Source: Chryseobacterium lathyri
GTDB taxonomy: Bacteria > Bacteroidota > Bacteroidia > Flavobacteriales > Weeksellaceae
Direction: 5' to 3'
Length of the DNA: 64,000 bases
Assembly (NCBI RefSeq): GCF_003290185.1
Contig: NZ_QNFY01000001.1
Location: 310,001 to 374,000 of the forward strand
Shown here: positions 50,398 to 59,502 of the stretch, piece after piece
How positions within the stretch are numbered: position 1 is the first letter of the stretch
Layout of the letters: the number at the start of each line of letters is the position of its first letter
Made by a program: the position numbers and the translations under genes
The notes under the pieces: model-generated
What the model was told of the DNA's origin: nothing
The model's database searches: none
What the model saw: only the letters and a program-made list of their open reading frames with translations

Positions 50398-50988
50398 TTA
50401 TTGAAAGGATTTGAAATAAGTCTTAAGTCCTTTTAAATAAATAAGATACACTGATTTTGAATTTTCCAGTTTTCCTAAATTTCTTATTCCCCAATAGCCG
50501 GACATTACAAAAACAGCAATTTCTTTTGCATCGGTATCTGCTTTTACGGACCCATTTTTCTTACCTGTTTCAATACATTCTATGATTGCATTTTCCCAAT
50601 GAGCAGAAAGTGTGTTCAATGCTTTTGTAAATTCTATATTCCATGGGGCCATTTCCTGTGTGAAATTAGATGCCGGGCAGCCGTATTCAACCTTTAAGAA
50701 ATCGTTTTCCATTAAAATTCCGTACATCAGTTTGTAAATGCTTTCCAAAGGATGGTCACTGTTTTTCAGGGGTTCAATGAAAGTGCTTTTGAAATTACTG
50801 ATCAGAAGTTCGTTAATAATAGCCAGTCCCATTTCATCTTTTGTTTTAAAATGGTAATAGAACGCCCCTTTTGTTACCTGGGTCGTTGCAATGATCTCAT
50901 CAACGCTTGTGGTCTGATACCCTTTTACATAGATCAGTTCAAAGGCTTTCTGAAGAATATTCAATCGGGTGGCTTCTGATTTTTTCAT
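50398..50988 (-). CDS. TetR-family transcriptional regulator
   Basis: A 196-residue repressor. N-terminal helix-turn-helix: ILQKAFELIYVKGYQTTSVD then TTQVTKGAFYYHFKTKDEM. The C-terminal domain begins near residue 50 and includes CPASNFTQEM. It lies upstream of the membrane operon in the same direction, with its likely operator between, and divergent from the MFS gene, so it may control one or both. Confidence 0.93.
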   Translation of the reverse strand: MKKSEATRLNILQKAFELIYVKGYQTTSVDEIIATTQVTKGAFYYHFKTKDEMGLAIINELLISNFKSTFIEPLKNSDHPLESIYKLMYGILMENDFLKVEYGCPASNFTQEMAPWNIEFTKALNTLSAHWENAIIECIETGKKNGSVKADTDAKEIAVFVMSGYWGIRNLGKLENSKSVYLIYLKGLKTYFKSFQ

Positions 50989-51136
50989 TGGGATAAGCTG
51001 TCTTTACTGCAAAGGAACGGAAATTTTAAAAACCAAATCTATTATTATTATGATAATAAACTAGAATTTAAATAATTTTTATAATACAATTATTCATCGG
51101 AAATTTGCATAGTCAATTCAACAAAATTACAACGCA

Positions 51137-52357
51137 ATGAATAATCAGAAAGAAATACAGATGAATATCAATTCTGCTGTGAAGAGCAAAGGACTTCCGG
51201 CAGCATTATGGGCATTAACCATAAGTGCATTTGGAATAGGAACTACAGAATTTGTAATTGTAGGGCTTCTTCCTACAGTGGCCGGAGATCTGGGAATCAG
51301 CATTCCATCAGCCGGGCTTCTGGTAAGCCTGTATGCTATCGGGGTAGCTATAGGAGCTCCGATACTGACGGCACTGACAGGGAAAATACCGCGCAAATCA
51401 CTTTTAATCTCAATCATGATCCTTTTTGTTATAGGAAACGGACTGGCATCTATCGCCCCGGGATTTATTACTCTGGTCATGGCCAGAATCTTAACCGGGT
51501 TTGCACATGGCGTTTACTTTTCCATTGGTTCCACTATTGCAGCATCGCTGGTTCCGGAAGAAAAAAGGGCAACGGCTATTTCAATTATGTTTGCGGGACT
51601 TACCCTGGCTATTGTAACGGGAGTTCCCCTAGGGACTTTTATAGGGCAGCATTTCGGCTGGAGGGCTACTTTTATTGGTGTTTCTCTCCTTGGAATCATA
51701 GGGTTGCTGGCAAGCATGCTTTTGGTTCCCAAAAACCTTAAAAGTGATCAGACGGCTTCTTTAAAAAGCCTTCCCAAAGTATTCGGAAACAAACGTATGA
51801 TCTTTGCATTTTTAATGACAGCAATGGGGTATGGAGGAACATTTGTTGTTTTCACGTATTTATCACCCATTCTACAGCAGATCACAGGATTCCAGGAGTC
51901 TACGGTTACTTTTATCCTGCTTATTTATGGAATTGCCATTGCTCTGGGAAATCTTTTAGGCGGAAAAACAGCGAATAAAAATCCTTTACAAGCACTTCTG
52001 TGGATGTTTGCAGCTCAGGGACTGGTATTATTTGCCTTTTATTTCACAGCTGGCGATCAGGTTTTAAGCATTATTACCTTATTTCTTCTGGGAGGCTTGT
52101 CTTTTGCCAGTGTGCCGGGACTTCAGCTTTTAGTAGTACAGATTGCAGAAAAAGAACTTCCGGGAACTGAAGATGTAGCATCAGGGATCAATATTGCCGC
52201 GTTCAATATAGGAATAGCAATAGGGTCGTATACCGGAGGAATTGTTGTAACATCTTCATTAGGCCTGGCAAGTACACCATGGATCGGAGCTTTATTCCTG
52301 TTGGCGACAGTAATTATTACGGTCTACAGTATCCGTTTAAGCAGAAATCAGAAATAA
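51137..52357 (+). CDS. MFS transporter, drug/arabinose-efflux type
   Basis: A 406-residue twelve-helix exporter. Typical motifs are LTISAFGIGTTEFVIVGLLP at helix 1, the motif-A-like GKIPRKSLL loop between helices 2 and 3, and GFAHGVYFSIG. The match is to the AraJ/YdhP-like efflux group. It is divergent from the TetR gene across 148 bp, where an AT-rich near-palindrome (TTATTATTATGATAATAA, about 51041-51058) might be a second operator. Substrate unknown. Confidence 0.92.
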   Translation: MNNQKEIQMNINSAVKSKGLPAALWALTISAFGIGTTEFVIVGLLPTVAGDLGISIPSAGLLVSLYAIGVAIGAPILTALTGKIPRKSLLISIMILFVIGNGLASIAPGFITLVMARILTGFAHGVYFSIGSTIAASLVPEEKRATAISIMFAGLTLAIVTGVPLGTFIGQHFGWRATFIGVSLLGIIGLLASMLLVPKNLKSDQTASLKSLPKVFGNKRMIFAFLMTAMGYGGTFVVFTYLSPILQQITGFQESTVTFILLIYGIAIALGNLLGGKTANKNPLQALLWMFAAQGLVLFAFYFTAGDQVLSIITLFLLGGLSFASVPGLQLLVVQIAEKELPGTEDVASGINIAAFNIGIAIGSYTGGIVVTSSLGLASTPWIGALFLLATVIITVYSIRLSRNQK

Positions 52358-52381
52358 TTCAGCTGTTTTATATATTTTCAG

Positions 52382-52412
52382 AGACTGTCCGGCATTGGGC
52401 AGTCTTTTTTTG
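52382..52412 (+). terminator. terminator of the MFS gene
   Basis: Nine-bp stem AGACTGTCC / GGGCAGTCT with one G.U, a 6-base loop and seven Ts. Confidence 0.85.
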
Positions 52413-52464
52413 ATTAGTTTTTAAAAGTGTGTTATTTTTTGTCTGCGATTTTCATTCAAAACTG

Positions 52465-52472
52465 TACATTTG
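52465..52472 (+). promoter_or_regulatory. -7 promoter box TACATTTG of the Crp-type gene at 52489
   Basis: A perfect TAnnTTTG, 16 bp before the TTG start codon. It supports that start, since transcription would begin only a few bases upstream. Confidence 0.5.
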
Positions 52473-52488
52473 AGGTATTATTATCATT

Positions 52489-53064
52489 TTGAAAGATTTA
52501 AAGAAATATATTGATAGTATAAATCCAATTTCAGAGATTGGCTGGGATGCACTGTATTCTATATTTTCGGAAAAAGTACTTTTAAAAGGAGATTATTTTA
52601 TAGAAGAAGGGCATATAGCCAACCAAATTGGTTTTTTGCAGGAAGGAATTATCAGAGCCTTCTATAGAACCGGTGAGGGAATTGATTACAATAAACATTT
52701 CTTTGTTTCCCCTTGCTTTATTGGTGGATATGCTTCCTTGATTACCGGAACAGTTAATCAAATTAATCAACAGGCTTTATCAAACTGTAAAATTTTAACT
52801 GCCAGTTTTTCAGACTTTACAGCTCTTTACAAGAAGCATCCTGACATAGAGCGAACGGCAAGAAAATTAGCTGAAATCTTTTTTGTACAGAAAGAACAAA
52901 GAGAAATTGAGATCGTATTACTGGATGCTGATAAACGTTATTTACTTTTTCAAAAGCAGTTTCCTCAATTGGAACAACAGATTCCACAGTATCATATAGC
53001 TTCATATTTGGGAATTACTCCCACACAATTGAGCAGAATCAGGAGAAAACTTACAGGTAGATAA
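52489..53064 (+). CDS. Crp/Fnr-family transcriptional regulator (TTG start)
   Basis: A 191-residue regulator with a cNMP-like beta roll (about 15-110: KVLLKGDYFIEEGHIANQIG, GIDYNKHFFVSPCFIGGYAS) and a C-terminal helix-turn-helix IASYLGITPTQLSRIRRKL. No in-frame ATG lies near the start; TTG giving (M)KDLKKYIDSI is the only start that keeps the full beta roll. It lies 75 bp upstream of the darcynin-like gene and may regulate it through the inverted repeat between them. Confidence 0.9.
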   Translation: MKDLKKYIDSINPISEIGWDALYSIFSEKVLLKGDYFIEEGHIANQIGFLQEGIIRAFYRTGEGIDYNKHFFVSPCFIGGYASLITGTVNQINQQALSNCKILTASFSDFTALYKKHPDIERTARKLAEIFFVQKEQREIEIVLLDADKRYLLFQKQFPQLEQQIPQYHIASYLGITPTQLSRIRRKLTGR

Positions 53065-53098
53065 TTTCTTTACCTATGTAAATGGATTTCATCCGGGT

Positions 53099-53124
53099 AA
53101 TATTGAAATTTGTAATTCAATATT
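53099..53124 (+). promoter_or_regulatory. 26-bp inverted repeat upstream of the darcynin-like gene
   Basis: AATATTGAA-N8-TTCAATATT, perfect 9-bp arms, 15 bp before the ATG. GAAATTTG inside it is one base from a -7 box, so a protein bound here would overlap the promoter. Confidence 0.55.
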
Positions 53125-53139
53125 AAATAATCCTTTAAA

Positions 53140-53562
53140 ATGAAAACATTATTCTTTACATTACTAACCATCCTTATCGTTGGTACTTCCAATGCACAAA
53201 CAAAGAATTCCATGAACAATACAAAACCTTACACTATTTTAGTATTGATGAATGCAACATCAAAATGGCTTTCGTTATCAAGAGATGAAAGAAGTATATT
53301 CTTTGAAAGTAACATAACTCCAATATTTAAAAAAGTTGGAAAAACTACAAAAGTTAAGCTGTATGACTCAGAATACTTCCATTCAAAAACTTCCGATTTT
53401 ATGATGATTACCACCACCAATTTGGAAGACTATAAGTTATTAATGGAACTTTTAAGAGACAGTAAAATTTATGGCGAACCTTATTTTGATATTATCGACA
53501 TCATTGTAGGACAGGAAAATCTATTTGAAGACTTCAACGAAAAATTTAAAAAAGAAAATTAA
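53140..53562 (+). CDS. secreted darcynin-like protein
   Basis: A 140-residue protein with signal peptide 1-19 (GTSNAQ) and a domain resembling darcynin: YTILVLMNATSKWLSLSRDE, then DFMMITTTNLEDYKLLMELL and PYFDIIDIIVGQENLFEDF. Darcynins are small ferredoxin-like proteins of unknown role, normally without a signal peptide, so export is notable. The assignment is by remembered family pattern. Downstream of a Crp-type regulator and ended by a strong terminator. Confidence 0.8.
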   Translation: MKTLFFTLLTILIVGTSNAQTKNSMNNTKPYTILVLMNATSKWLSLSRDERSIFFESNITPIFKKVGKTTKVKLYDSEYFHSKTSDFMMITTTNLEDYKLLMELLRDSKIYGEPYFDIIDIIVGQENLFEDFNEKFKKEN

Positions 53563-53595
53563 TAGGAACCCAGCAATCCGCAAGAAATTTTGATT

Positions 53596-53628
53596 AAAAT
53601 CTGCTTAGCAATAAAGCAGATTTTTTTT
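53596..53628 (+). terminator. terminator of the darcynin-like gene
   Basis: A perfect 11-bp stem AAAATCTGCTT / AAGCAGATTTT with a 7-base loop and eight Ts on the plus strand. Confidence 0.9.
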
Positions 53629-53645
53629 GTATTGATAGACTGAAA

Positions 53646-54290
53646 TTATATTTCATGAATCTCAGAATCTGTAAAAACATAGAATTTTCCGCCTTTAGGA
53701 ATATTTTTGGTATCCAGACCTGTAAATTCACTGAACGCAGGAAGCAACAGCTGATCTTTTGTCTGCACAAAACACGGCAACCTGATATTTTTTACCGCTG
53801 AATTCAGGACAACACCGGGATGAATATGCCCTGTGATCTGGAATTCAGAAAGGGTTTTATCAAAATCATGCACGAAAGTAAAGCCATCAATGGTAAGAGA
53901 TTCGGATTTAAAATTCAAACACAATTTTTTTTCCAATTCCAATGACAAGCGATCATGATTCCCTTTAATAAGACAGAACTGAAGATCCGGATACTGGTTT
54001 CTCCAGCTGCAGAACTCATCTACATCAGAATTATCCCCTGCATGAAGCAGATCCCCAACTACGATAAATTTTTCCGGCTGAAAATATTCAATAAGAACAG
54101 AGAGCCTTTCCAAATCACTTTTCATGATATGATTGGCCAGAGCAATTCCGTTTTTCCGGAAATGAGCGGTTTTCCCAATATGAAGATCGGATAAAATTAA
54201 GGCTTTCTCTTTTTTCCAAAAGGCTGCACGCTGGTTGGTTAAGGTGAAAACTTCGCTGTTGAGGGTGATATTTTTAGTGGCAATATTCAA
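53646..54290 (-). CDS. pdeM: ligase-associated DNA damage response endonuclease PdeM
   Basis: A calcineurin-like metallophosphoesterase of 214 residues. The metal motifs appear in order: LILSDLHIGK, VVGDLLHAGD, KGNHDRLS and TGHIHPG. In the ligase-associated system this nuclease acts with the ATP-dependent ligase, exonuclease and Lhr-like helicase encoded upstream on the same strand. A 147-bp repeat-containing spacer separates it from the helicase gene. Confidence 0.93.
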   Translation of the reverse strand: MNIATKNITLNSEVFTLTNQRAAFWKKEKALILSDLHIGKTAHFRKNGIALANHIMKSDLERLSVLIEYFQPEKFIVVGDLLHAGDNSDVDEFCSWRNQYPDLQFCLIKGNHDRLSLELEKKLCLNFKSESLTIDGFTFVHDFDKTLSEFQITGHIHPGVVLNSAVKNIRLPCFVQTKDQLLLPAFSEFTGLDTKNIPKGGKFYVFTDSEIHEI

Positions 54291-54309
54291 TTTTTGTAGT
54301 ATAGCTTTT

Positions 54310-54420
54310 TTATTTTATCTGTTTTAACTACCCCGTCTTTTTGCTTTGCAAAAATCCACCCCTTTAGGGAAGGGGAATGGGATCTAGGCAGGTCGGGCGG
54401 AACATTACTTCCAGTCTGAA
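54310..54420. repeat. repeat-like spacer with two small hairpins inside the DNA repair operon
   Basis: CTTTTTGCTTTGCAAAAATC forms a 7-bp hairpin (54338-54354) and CCCCTTTAGGGAAGGGG a second (54359-54375), followed by G-rich GGGATCTAGGCAGGTCGGGC. The base composition differs from the surroundings and the pattern resembles the dispersed CCCCTCC-type repeats of flavobacteria. A 69-codon frame crossing it is not considered a gene. Confidence 0.5.
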
Positions 54421-54437
54421 AGCGGGAACTGAAATTC

Positions 54438-56885
54438 TCAACCTCTTTTCCTTGCCTGTTCCACCATCCTTTTGATCCTCGAATCCAGGCTTTCACTTGA
54501 AAGGGTCTGTCTGAGACTGTCTACTTTAATAGGGAAGCTCAGGGGTGTAAAGGTATGGGAATATTTTAAAATGATTTTTGATTTTTCTATTCTTTTAAAT
54601 GCTTCCACCAGACGCGGTTCCTGAAGCTGCATATTGAAAACTTCGGTATAGGCCTGTCTGACAAGGAAATGATTGGGATCATAATCTTCAAGCACTTTAA
54701 AAATCAGGCCTGCAGAACTTTGAAGGGATTTGTTGGAGCGCTGCTTTCCTGCATAGTTCTGGATAACCATTCCTGAAATTACTGCAATATCCCGGAATTT
54801 TCTTTTTGCCATTTCTGCAGAATTGATACTGGCTATCACATCATTCATCAGATTTTCCCGGGTCAGTATTTTATCCAGATTGTCTTCGTTTAAGGGAATT
54901 TCCTTGTCACTGAACAGTTCAAAACCATAATCGTTCATGGCCATGGAAAAGGAAATAGGAGCCAGCTTTGAGACACGATAGGCAATCAGCGCAGCCATTA
55001 CTTCATGTACGAGACGTCCTTCAAACGGATACATGAAAAGATGATAGCCTTCACGGTTTTTGATCAGCTCTACAAGAAATTCATCATCTTTAGGAATATG
55101 AGAGTTTTTTTCCTGGCTGGCTAATAACGGATGTAAAAATTTAAGCTCTTTTTCTGAAGCTTTCGGGTTTAAAGCATGGGAAAGTTTTTCTCTTAAAAAA
55201 TGCCCTAAATTTGAACTTAACGGAAGCCTTCCGCCCAGATAGCTTGGAGCCATTGCTTTTCCTTTTGCGGCCCGCACATATACGGTCATATCCTTGATCA
55301 TGGCTACTTCAAGCGTTCGTCCGGCCAGAATGAATTTTTCTTCTTTTTTTAATTTTGAGATAAAATATTCTTCCACCATTCCGATATAGCCTCCGGAGAT
55401 AAATTTTACCTTCAGCATGGCATCACTCACGATAACACCCATGTTCATACGGTGAAGCATGGCAATTTTCCTGGAGGTTACTTTATAAAGACCGTCTTCC
55501 ATGATGACGATCTTATGGAACTCTTCATAGCTTTTTAAAACACTTCCGCCAATGGTAAGGAAATCAAGAATACTTTTCCATTCTTCATCGGTCATTTCCT
55601 GAAAAGCGAATACTTTTTTAATCCTTTCGAATGTTTCTTCAGGGTAAAATCCGTCTCCCACAGCTAAGGTCATCAGAAACTGTACAAGCACATCAAAGCA
55701 TAAAACCTGGGGTTCCCGGGGCTCTATCACTTTCTGTTTTACTGCTTCCTTGAGTGCTGCCACCTCGATCAGCTCAAGAGAATGAGTGGGGACGCAGTAG
55801 ATTTTAGAGGTTTCAAAAGGGGAGTGCCCGCTTCGTCCTGCGCGCTGAAGAAATCTGGCAACTCCTTTTGCCGAACCGATCTGAATAACGGTGTCTACAG
55901 GCTTAAAATCGATTCCGAGATCCAACGAGGAAGTCGATACTACGGCTTTAAGTTTTCCGGCACTTAAATTTTCTTCGATCCAGATCCGGAGATGAGCATC
56001 GATAGAACTGTGATGAATGGCAATCTGGCCTGCAAAATCAGGATAAGCATCCAGCAAAAGCTGATACCACATTTCACTCTGGCTCCGTGTATTGGTAAAA
56101 ACAATGGTAGATTTTGAATCCAGAATAATGGGAACAATTTTATCGGCTAATTTAGCACCCAAATGTCCTGCCCATGGAAGAATGTCAAGCTCATCAGGAA
56201 TAACCGGAAGAATATCTATTTTTTTATGTTCTCTGGCCGTTATTTTTGTTTTTTTAATATCGTAAGGAATTAAGACATCCATTGCTTCATCCAAGTTTCC
56301 AATGGTTGCGGTGATGCCCCAAATTTTCATTTTCGGGACGTATTTTCTCAATTGTGAAATAGCCAGTTCAACCATAACCCCACGTTTCGAGCCCAGCAAT
56401 TCATGCCATTCATCAACTGCGACGCATTTCAGATTCTGAAAGAAACGGTTATGATTTTTCTGTCCTAAAAGCAAGTGCAGACTTTCGGGAGTAACGACCA
56501 GAATTTCAGGCATATTACGGACCTGCTGCTGTCTGACTTTAGGGTCTGTGTCCCCGTTTCGTACGCCAACTGTCCAGTCGAGGCCAATTTCATCCATGGC
56601 TTCCTGCATCGCTTTGGCAATATCTTTGGACAGGGAGCGTAGGGGAGTGATCCAGATCATTTTCAGTCCTTTCTTATAGTTTTCAGGATGATGCATGAAA
56701 TCTGAAATCAAAGCCAGGAAAACAGAAAATGTTTTTCCAAATCCGGTTGGTGCAACGACCATTCCACTGTATCCGTTCCCGAATTTCTGCCATGTATCTA
56801 CCTGGAATTTAAAAGGGGAAATACCTTTATCAGCCATCCATTGCTGAATGACCCTGAACCCGTCTGTATTTTCAAATGCTTTCAA
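54438..56885 (-). CDS. ligase-associated DNA damage response DEXH-box helicase (Lhr-like)
   Basis: An 815-residue superfamily 2 DNA helicase. Walker A VVAPTGFGKT near residues 42-51, VTPESLHLLL, the DEWHELLG box, IWGITATIG, IVFTNTRSQSEMWYQ and RFLQRAGRSGHSPF are all present, followed by the large Lhr-core winged-helix and DUF4145-like accessory regions. It probably unwinds damaged duplex for processing by the ligase and nucleases. It starts directly after the ligase stop. Confidence 0.94.
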   Translation of the reverse strand: MKAFENTDGFRVIQQWMADKGISPFKFQVDTWQKFGNGYSGMVVAPTGFGKTFSVFLALISDFMHHPENYKKGLKMIWITPLRSLSKDIAKAMQEAMDEIGLDWTVGVRNGDTDPKVRQQQVRNMPEILVVTPESLHLLLGQKNHNRFFQNLKCVAVDEWHELLGSKRGVMVELAISQLRKYVPKMKIWGITATIGNLDEAMDVLIPYDIKKTKITAREHKKIDILPVIPDELDILPWAGHLGAKLADKIVPIILDSKSTIVFTNTRSQSEMWYQLLLDAYPDFAGQIAIHHSSIDAHLRIWIEENLSAGKLKAVVSTSSLDLGIDFKPVDTVIQIGSAKGVARFLQRAGRSGHSPFETSKIYCVPTHSLELIEVAALKEAVKQKVIEPREPQVLCFDVLVQFLMTLAVGDGFYPEETFERIKKVFAFQEMTDEEWKSILDFLTIGGSVLKSYEEFHKIVIMEDGLYKVTSRKIAMLHRMNMGVIVSDAMLKVKFISGGYIGMVEEYFISKLKKEEKFILAGRTLEVAMIKDMTVYVRAAKGKAMAPSYLGGRLPLSSNLGHFLREKLSHALNPKASEKELKFLHPLLASQEKNSHIPKDDEFLVELIKNREGYHLFMYPFEGRLVHEVMAALIAYRVSKLAPISFSMAMNDYGFELFSDKEIPLNEDNLDKILTRENLMNDVIASINSAEMAKRKFRDIAVISGMVIQNYAGKQRSNKSLQSSAGLIFKVLEDYDPNHFLVRQAYTEVFNMQLQEPRLVEAFKRIEKSKIILKYSHTFTPLSFPIKVDSLRQTLSSESLDSRIKRMVEQARKRG

Positions 56886-58466
56886 TTATTGGATCAGTTT
56901 TTTTATTTCTTCCAGTTCATCTATTTCCTCCACGGTTTTATCTTTCCGCCACCTTACAATTCTTGGAAACCTTAAGGCAACACCGCTTTTATGCCTGCTG
57001 CTGAATCCTATACCTTCAAAGGCGATTTCAAAGACCAGCTCAGCTTTTACTGTACGGACAGGCCCGAACTTTTCTATGGCGTTCTTATTAACAAACTTAC
57101 TGACTTCCATGATTTCTTTATCGGTAAGTCCGGAATAGGCTTTTGCAATGGTGACAAGAGCATCGCCGTTTTTTACTGCAAATGTATAGTCTGTGTAATA
57201 GGCACTCCGTCTTCCGCTGCCTTTTTGGGCGTAAATTAAAACAGCATCAATCGTCAGCGGACTTACTTTCCACTTCCACCAGTCACCTTTCTTCCTGCCG
57301 GCATGGTAAGGGGAGTTTCTTTGTTTCAGCATTAAACCTTCGCTGTTGATGTCTCTTGATGCTTCCCTTATTGTATTGAGATCGTCCCATTTTTCAAAGC
57401 CAATGACCTGGGAAAGCTTAATATTTTGAGGGGTTTCGTTCAGCAGTAATTCTTCGAGCATTGCCCGTCTGGCTGCCATTGATTTTTCACGGAGATCGGT
57501 TCCCTCAAGCTCCAGTAAGTCATAAACAAAAACTTCAATAGGAATATCTGCCAGCATTTTTTTGGTTAAAGTTTTCCTGTTTAATCTTTTTTGTAATTCA
57601 TTAAAATTTAAAACATTAGAATCCTTTACCGCAAGTATTTCTCCATCTAAAACAAAATTACCTTTCATGGCCTGTACGGTATCTTTTATTTCCGGAAACT
57701 GGTCTGTGACAAGTTCTTCACCCCTTGACCATATAAAGACTTCATCATTTCTCCTGATAATCTGTCCACGGATTCCGTCCCATTTGTATTCTGTCTGCCA
57801 GTCTTCAGGATCTCCCAATTCTTCAAGCTCTTTTTCCAGCGGATAAGCCAGGCAGAAAGGATAGGGTTTTGAATTATCAGGATTAACATTTTCTGCCGAA
57901 ATCAGTTCCTGAAATGTAACTTCACCGGGTACCCATTTACCCATCAGGCTGTGCATAAGAGTGCTGGATTCCTGGGAAGAAAATCTGGTCAACGCATTGA
58001 TGAGTGTTTTATCCGAAACACCGATTCTAAAGCTTCCGCCCAGTAACTTATTAAAGATTAAGCGTTCTGTATAATCCAGTCCGTTCCATGATTTTAATAC
58101 AAATTCTTTTTTTTCAGCGTCTGATTTATCTTTTAAATGAACAATATCCAGCATCCATTGGGATAAGGTACGGTCGATTTTTTCGGCTGGTGGGGGAAGG
58201 ATGAGAGAAAGTGTTTCTCCCAGGTCTCCCACTGAAGAATAGCTTTCCTGAAACAGCCAGAACGGCAGCTGTGTGATCTCCAGGGCCCATTCTTTCATAT
58301 AATTGGTATTGACATTTCTCTTAGGCCTTTTTCCTGTAAAGAGAGCAATAAACCATACTTTATCCTCATCCGGAGCCCGTTCCAGATAATCGATGATGGC
58401 GTTTATTTTCGCATTGGTCTTATTGGTAGTTTCCAAGGCATTGATCAAATCTGCAAAATGTTTCAT
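56886..58466 (-). CDS. ATP-dependent DNA ligase (ligase-associated damage response type)
   Basis: A 526-residue ligase joining nicks with ATP. An N-terminal DNA-binding domain (about 1-190) precedes the nucleotidyltransferase domain with the adenylation lysine in TEYKWDGIRGQI (KxDG), WSRGEELVT, VLDGEILAV, FVYDLLELEG, LMLKQRNSPYHAGRK and WWKWK, then an OB domain. It is additional to the NAD-dependent LigA expected elsewhere. The start overlaps the exonuclease stop by 4 bases. Confidence 0.95.
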   Translation of the reverse strand: MKHFADLINALETTNKTNAKINAIIDYLERAPDEDKVWFIALFTGKRPKRNVNTNYMKEWALEITQLPFWLFQESYSSVGDLGETLSLILPPPAEKIDRTLSQWMLDIVHLKDKSDAEKKEFVLKSWNGLDYTERLIFNKLLGGSFRIGVSDKTLINALTRFSSQESSTLMHSLMGKWVPGEVTFQELISAENVNPDNSKPYPFCLAYPLEKELEELGDPEDWQTEYKWDGIRGQIIRRNDEVFIWSRGEELVTDQFPEIKDTVQAMKGNFVLDGEILAVKDSNVLNFNELQKRLNRKTLTKKMLADIPIEVFVYDLLELEGTDLREKSMAARRAMLEELLLNETPQNIKLSQVIGFEKWDDLNTIREASRDINSEGLMLKQRNSPYHAGRKKGDWWKWKVSPLTIDAVLIYAQKGSGRRSAYYTDYTFAVKNGDALVTIAKAYSGLTDKEIMEVSKFVNKNAIEKFGPVRTVKAELVFEIAFEGIGFSSRHKSGVALRFPRIVRWRKDKTVEEIDELEEIKKLIQ

Positions 58467-59485
58467 GGCCCGGGGTTTTCAATGATTTCTTTTTCAGATT
58501 CTTCTTCATCTTCTCCAAACTGGGTTTGTACAACATCTGACTTGATATTAATTTCCTTTAAATATTTCGAAAAAACTTCGGTCTGTCCATGGGTGACGTG
58601 TACAATTTCAGCTTCCGTAGCTTTCACGGCCTGCAAAAGCCCTTTCCAGTCGGCATGATCACTCATGGCAAATCCTGCATCGGCACTTCGCCATCTTCTG
58701 GCACCACGGACCTGCATCCAGCCGGAACAGATTGCTGTGGCTGCATCCGGTATTTTTTTAATAATATTGCTGTCAAGCAATGCTGGGGGAACAATAACAA
58801 TTTCATGCTGAACTTCTTTAGCATTCTCTCTGAAATCAGCGACTGTATAATCCGGAAGATTAATTCCGACAGATTCAAAGGCTTCATTGAGTTTTCCGAT
58901 GGAATAGTGAACATAAATTTTTCCCAAACCCTCCACCGCTTTCATAATACGCTGTGCTTTTCCTAAAGAATACCCTATAAATACGGATGTTTTTGCATTT
59001 TCCTGGTTTTTGAGGACCCAGGTCTGAAGTTTTTTATTGAGATCAGGGACCTCCAGCCAGTTGTAAATGGGCAATCCAAAAGTACTTTCAGTTACAAATT
59101 CATTGCATTTCACCAGCTCAAACGGGGTACTCAAACCGTCTTCCTGTACTTTATAATCTCCGGAAATAACGGTAACATATCCTTTGTATTCCAATCTGAT
59201 CTGGGCTGAGCCAATGATATGTCCGGCAGGATGCAGCGAAACTTTTACTCCATTCAGGGTTATGGTTTCACCGTATTCAACACCCTGGCATTCGATATCA
59301 AGGCCGATTCTCTGGTAAAGAATTGGTTTTGTATAATGATGGCAAAGGTATTTCTTCATTCCCCAACGGGCATGGTCGGCATGTCCGTGTGTGATGACCG
59401 CCAGGTCTACAGGTCTCCAGGGATCAATATAAAATTTACCCTGAGGGCAGTAAATGCCTTTTTTTGTAAATGTTATTAGCTTCAA
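58463..59485 (-). CDS. ligase-associated DNA damage response exonuclease
   Basis: A 340-residue metallo-beta-lactamase/beta-CASP-type nuclease. The metal motif THGHADHARWG lies near residues 33-43, with LHPAGHIIGSAQI, VISGDYKVQ and the C-terminal AMSDHADWKGLLQAV and VTHGQTEVFSKYL. First gene of the four-gene operon; a 28-bp inverted repeat lies 18 bp upstream. Confidence 0.94.
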   Translation of the reverse strand: MKLITFTKKGIYCPQGKFYIDPWRPVDLAVITHGHADHARWGMKKYLCHHYTKPILYQRIGLDIECQGVEYGETITLNGVKVSLHPAGHIIGSAQIRLEYKGYVTVISGDYKVQEDGLSTPFELVKCNEFVTESTFGLPIYNWLEVPDLNKKLQTWVLKNQENAKTSVFIGYSLGKAQRIMKAVEGLGKIYVHYSIGKLNEAFESVGINLPDYTVADFRENAKEVQHEIVIVPPALLDSNIIKKIPDAATAICSGWMQVRGARRWRSADAGFAMSDHADWKGLLQAVKATEAEIVHVTHGQTEVFSKYLKEINIKSDVVQTQFGEDEEESEKEIIENPGP

Positions 59486-59502
59486 TGGAAAATATTTTGA
59501 TT

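Noticed and set aside
51208..51741. A 177-codon frame inside the MFS gene
   Set aside because: Shifted frame of a clear twelve-helix transporter.
54287..54496. A 69-codon minus-strand frame between the helicase gene and pdeM
   Set aside because: It overlaps both neighbours, crosses the repeat-like spacer and has no protein-like pattern; it arises from repeat sequence.
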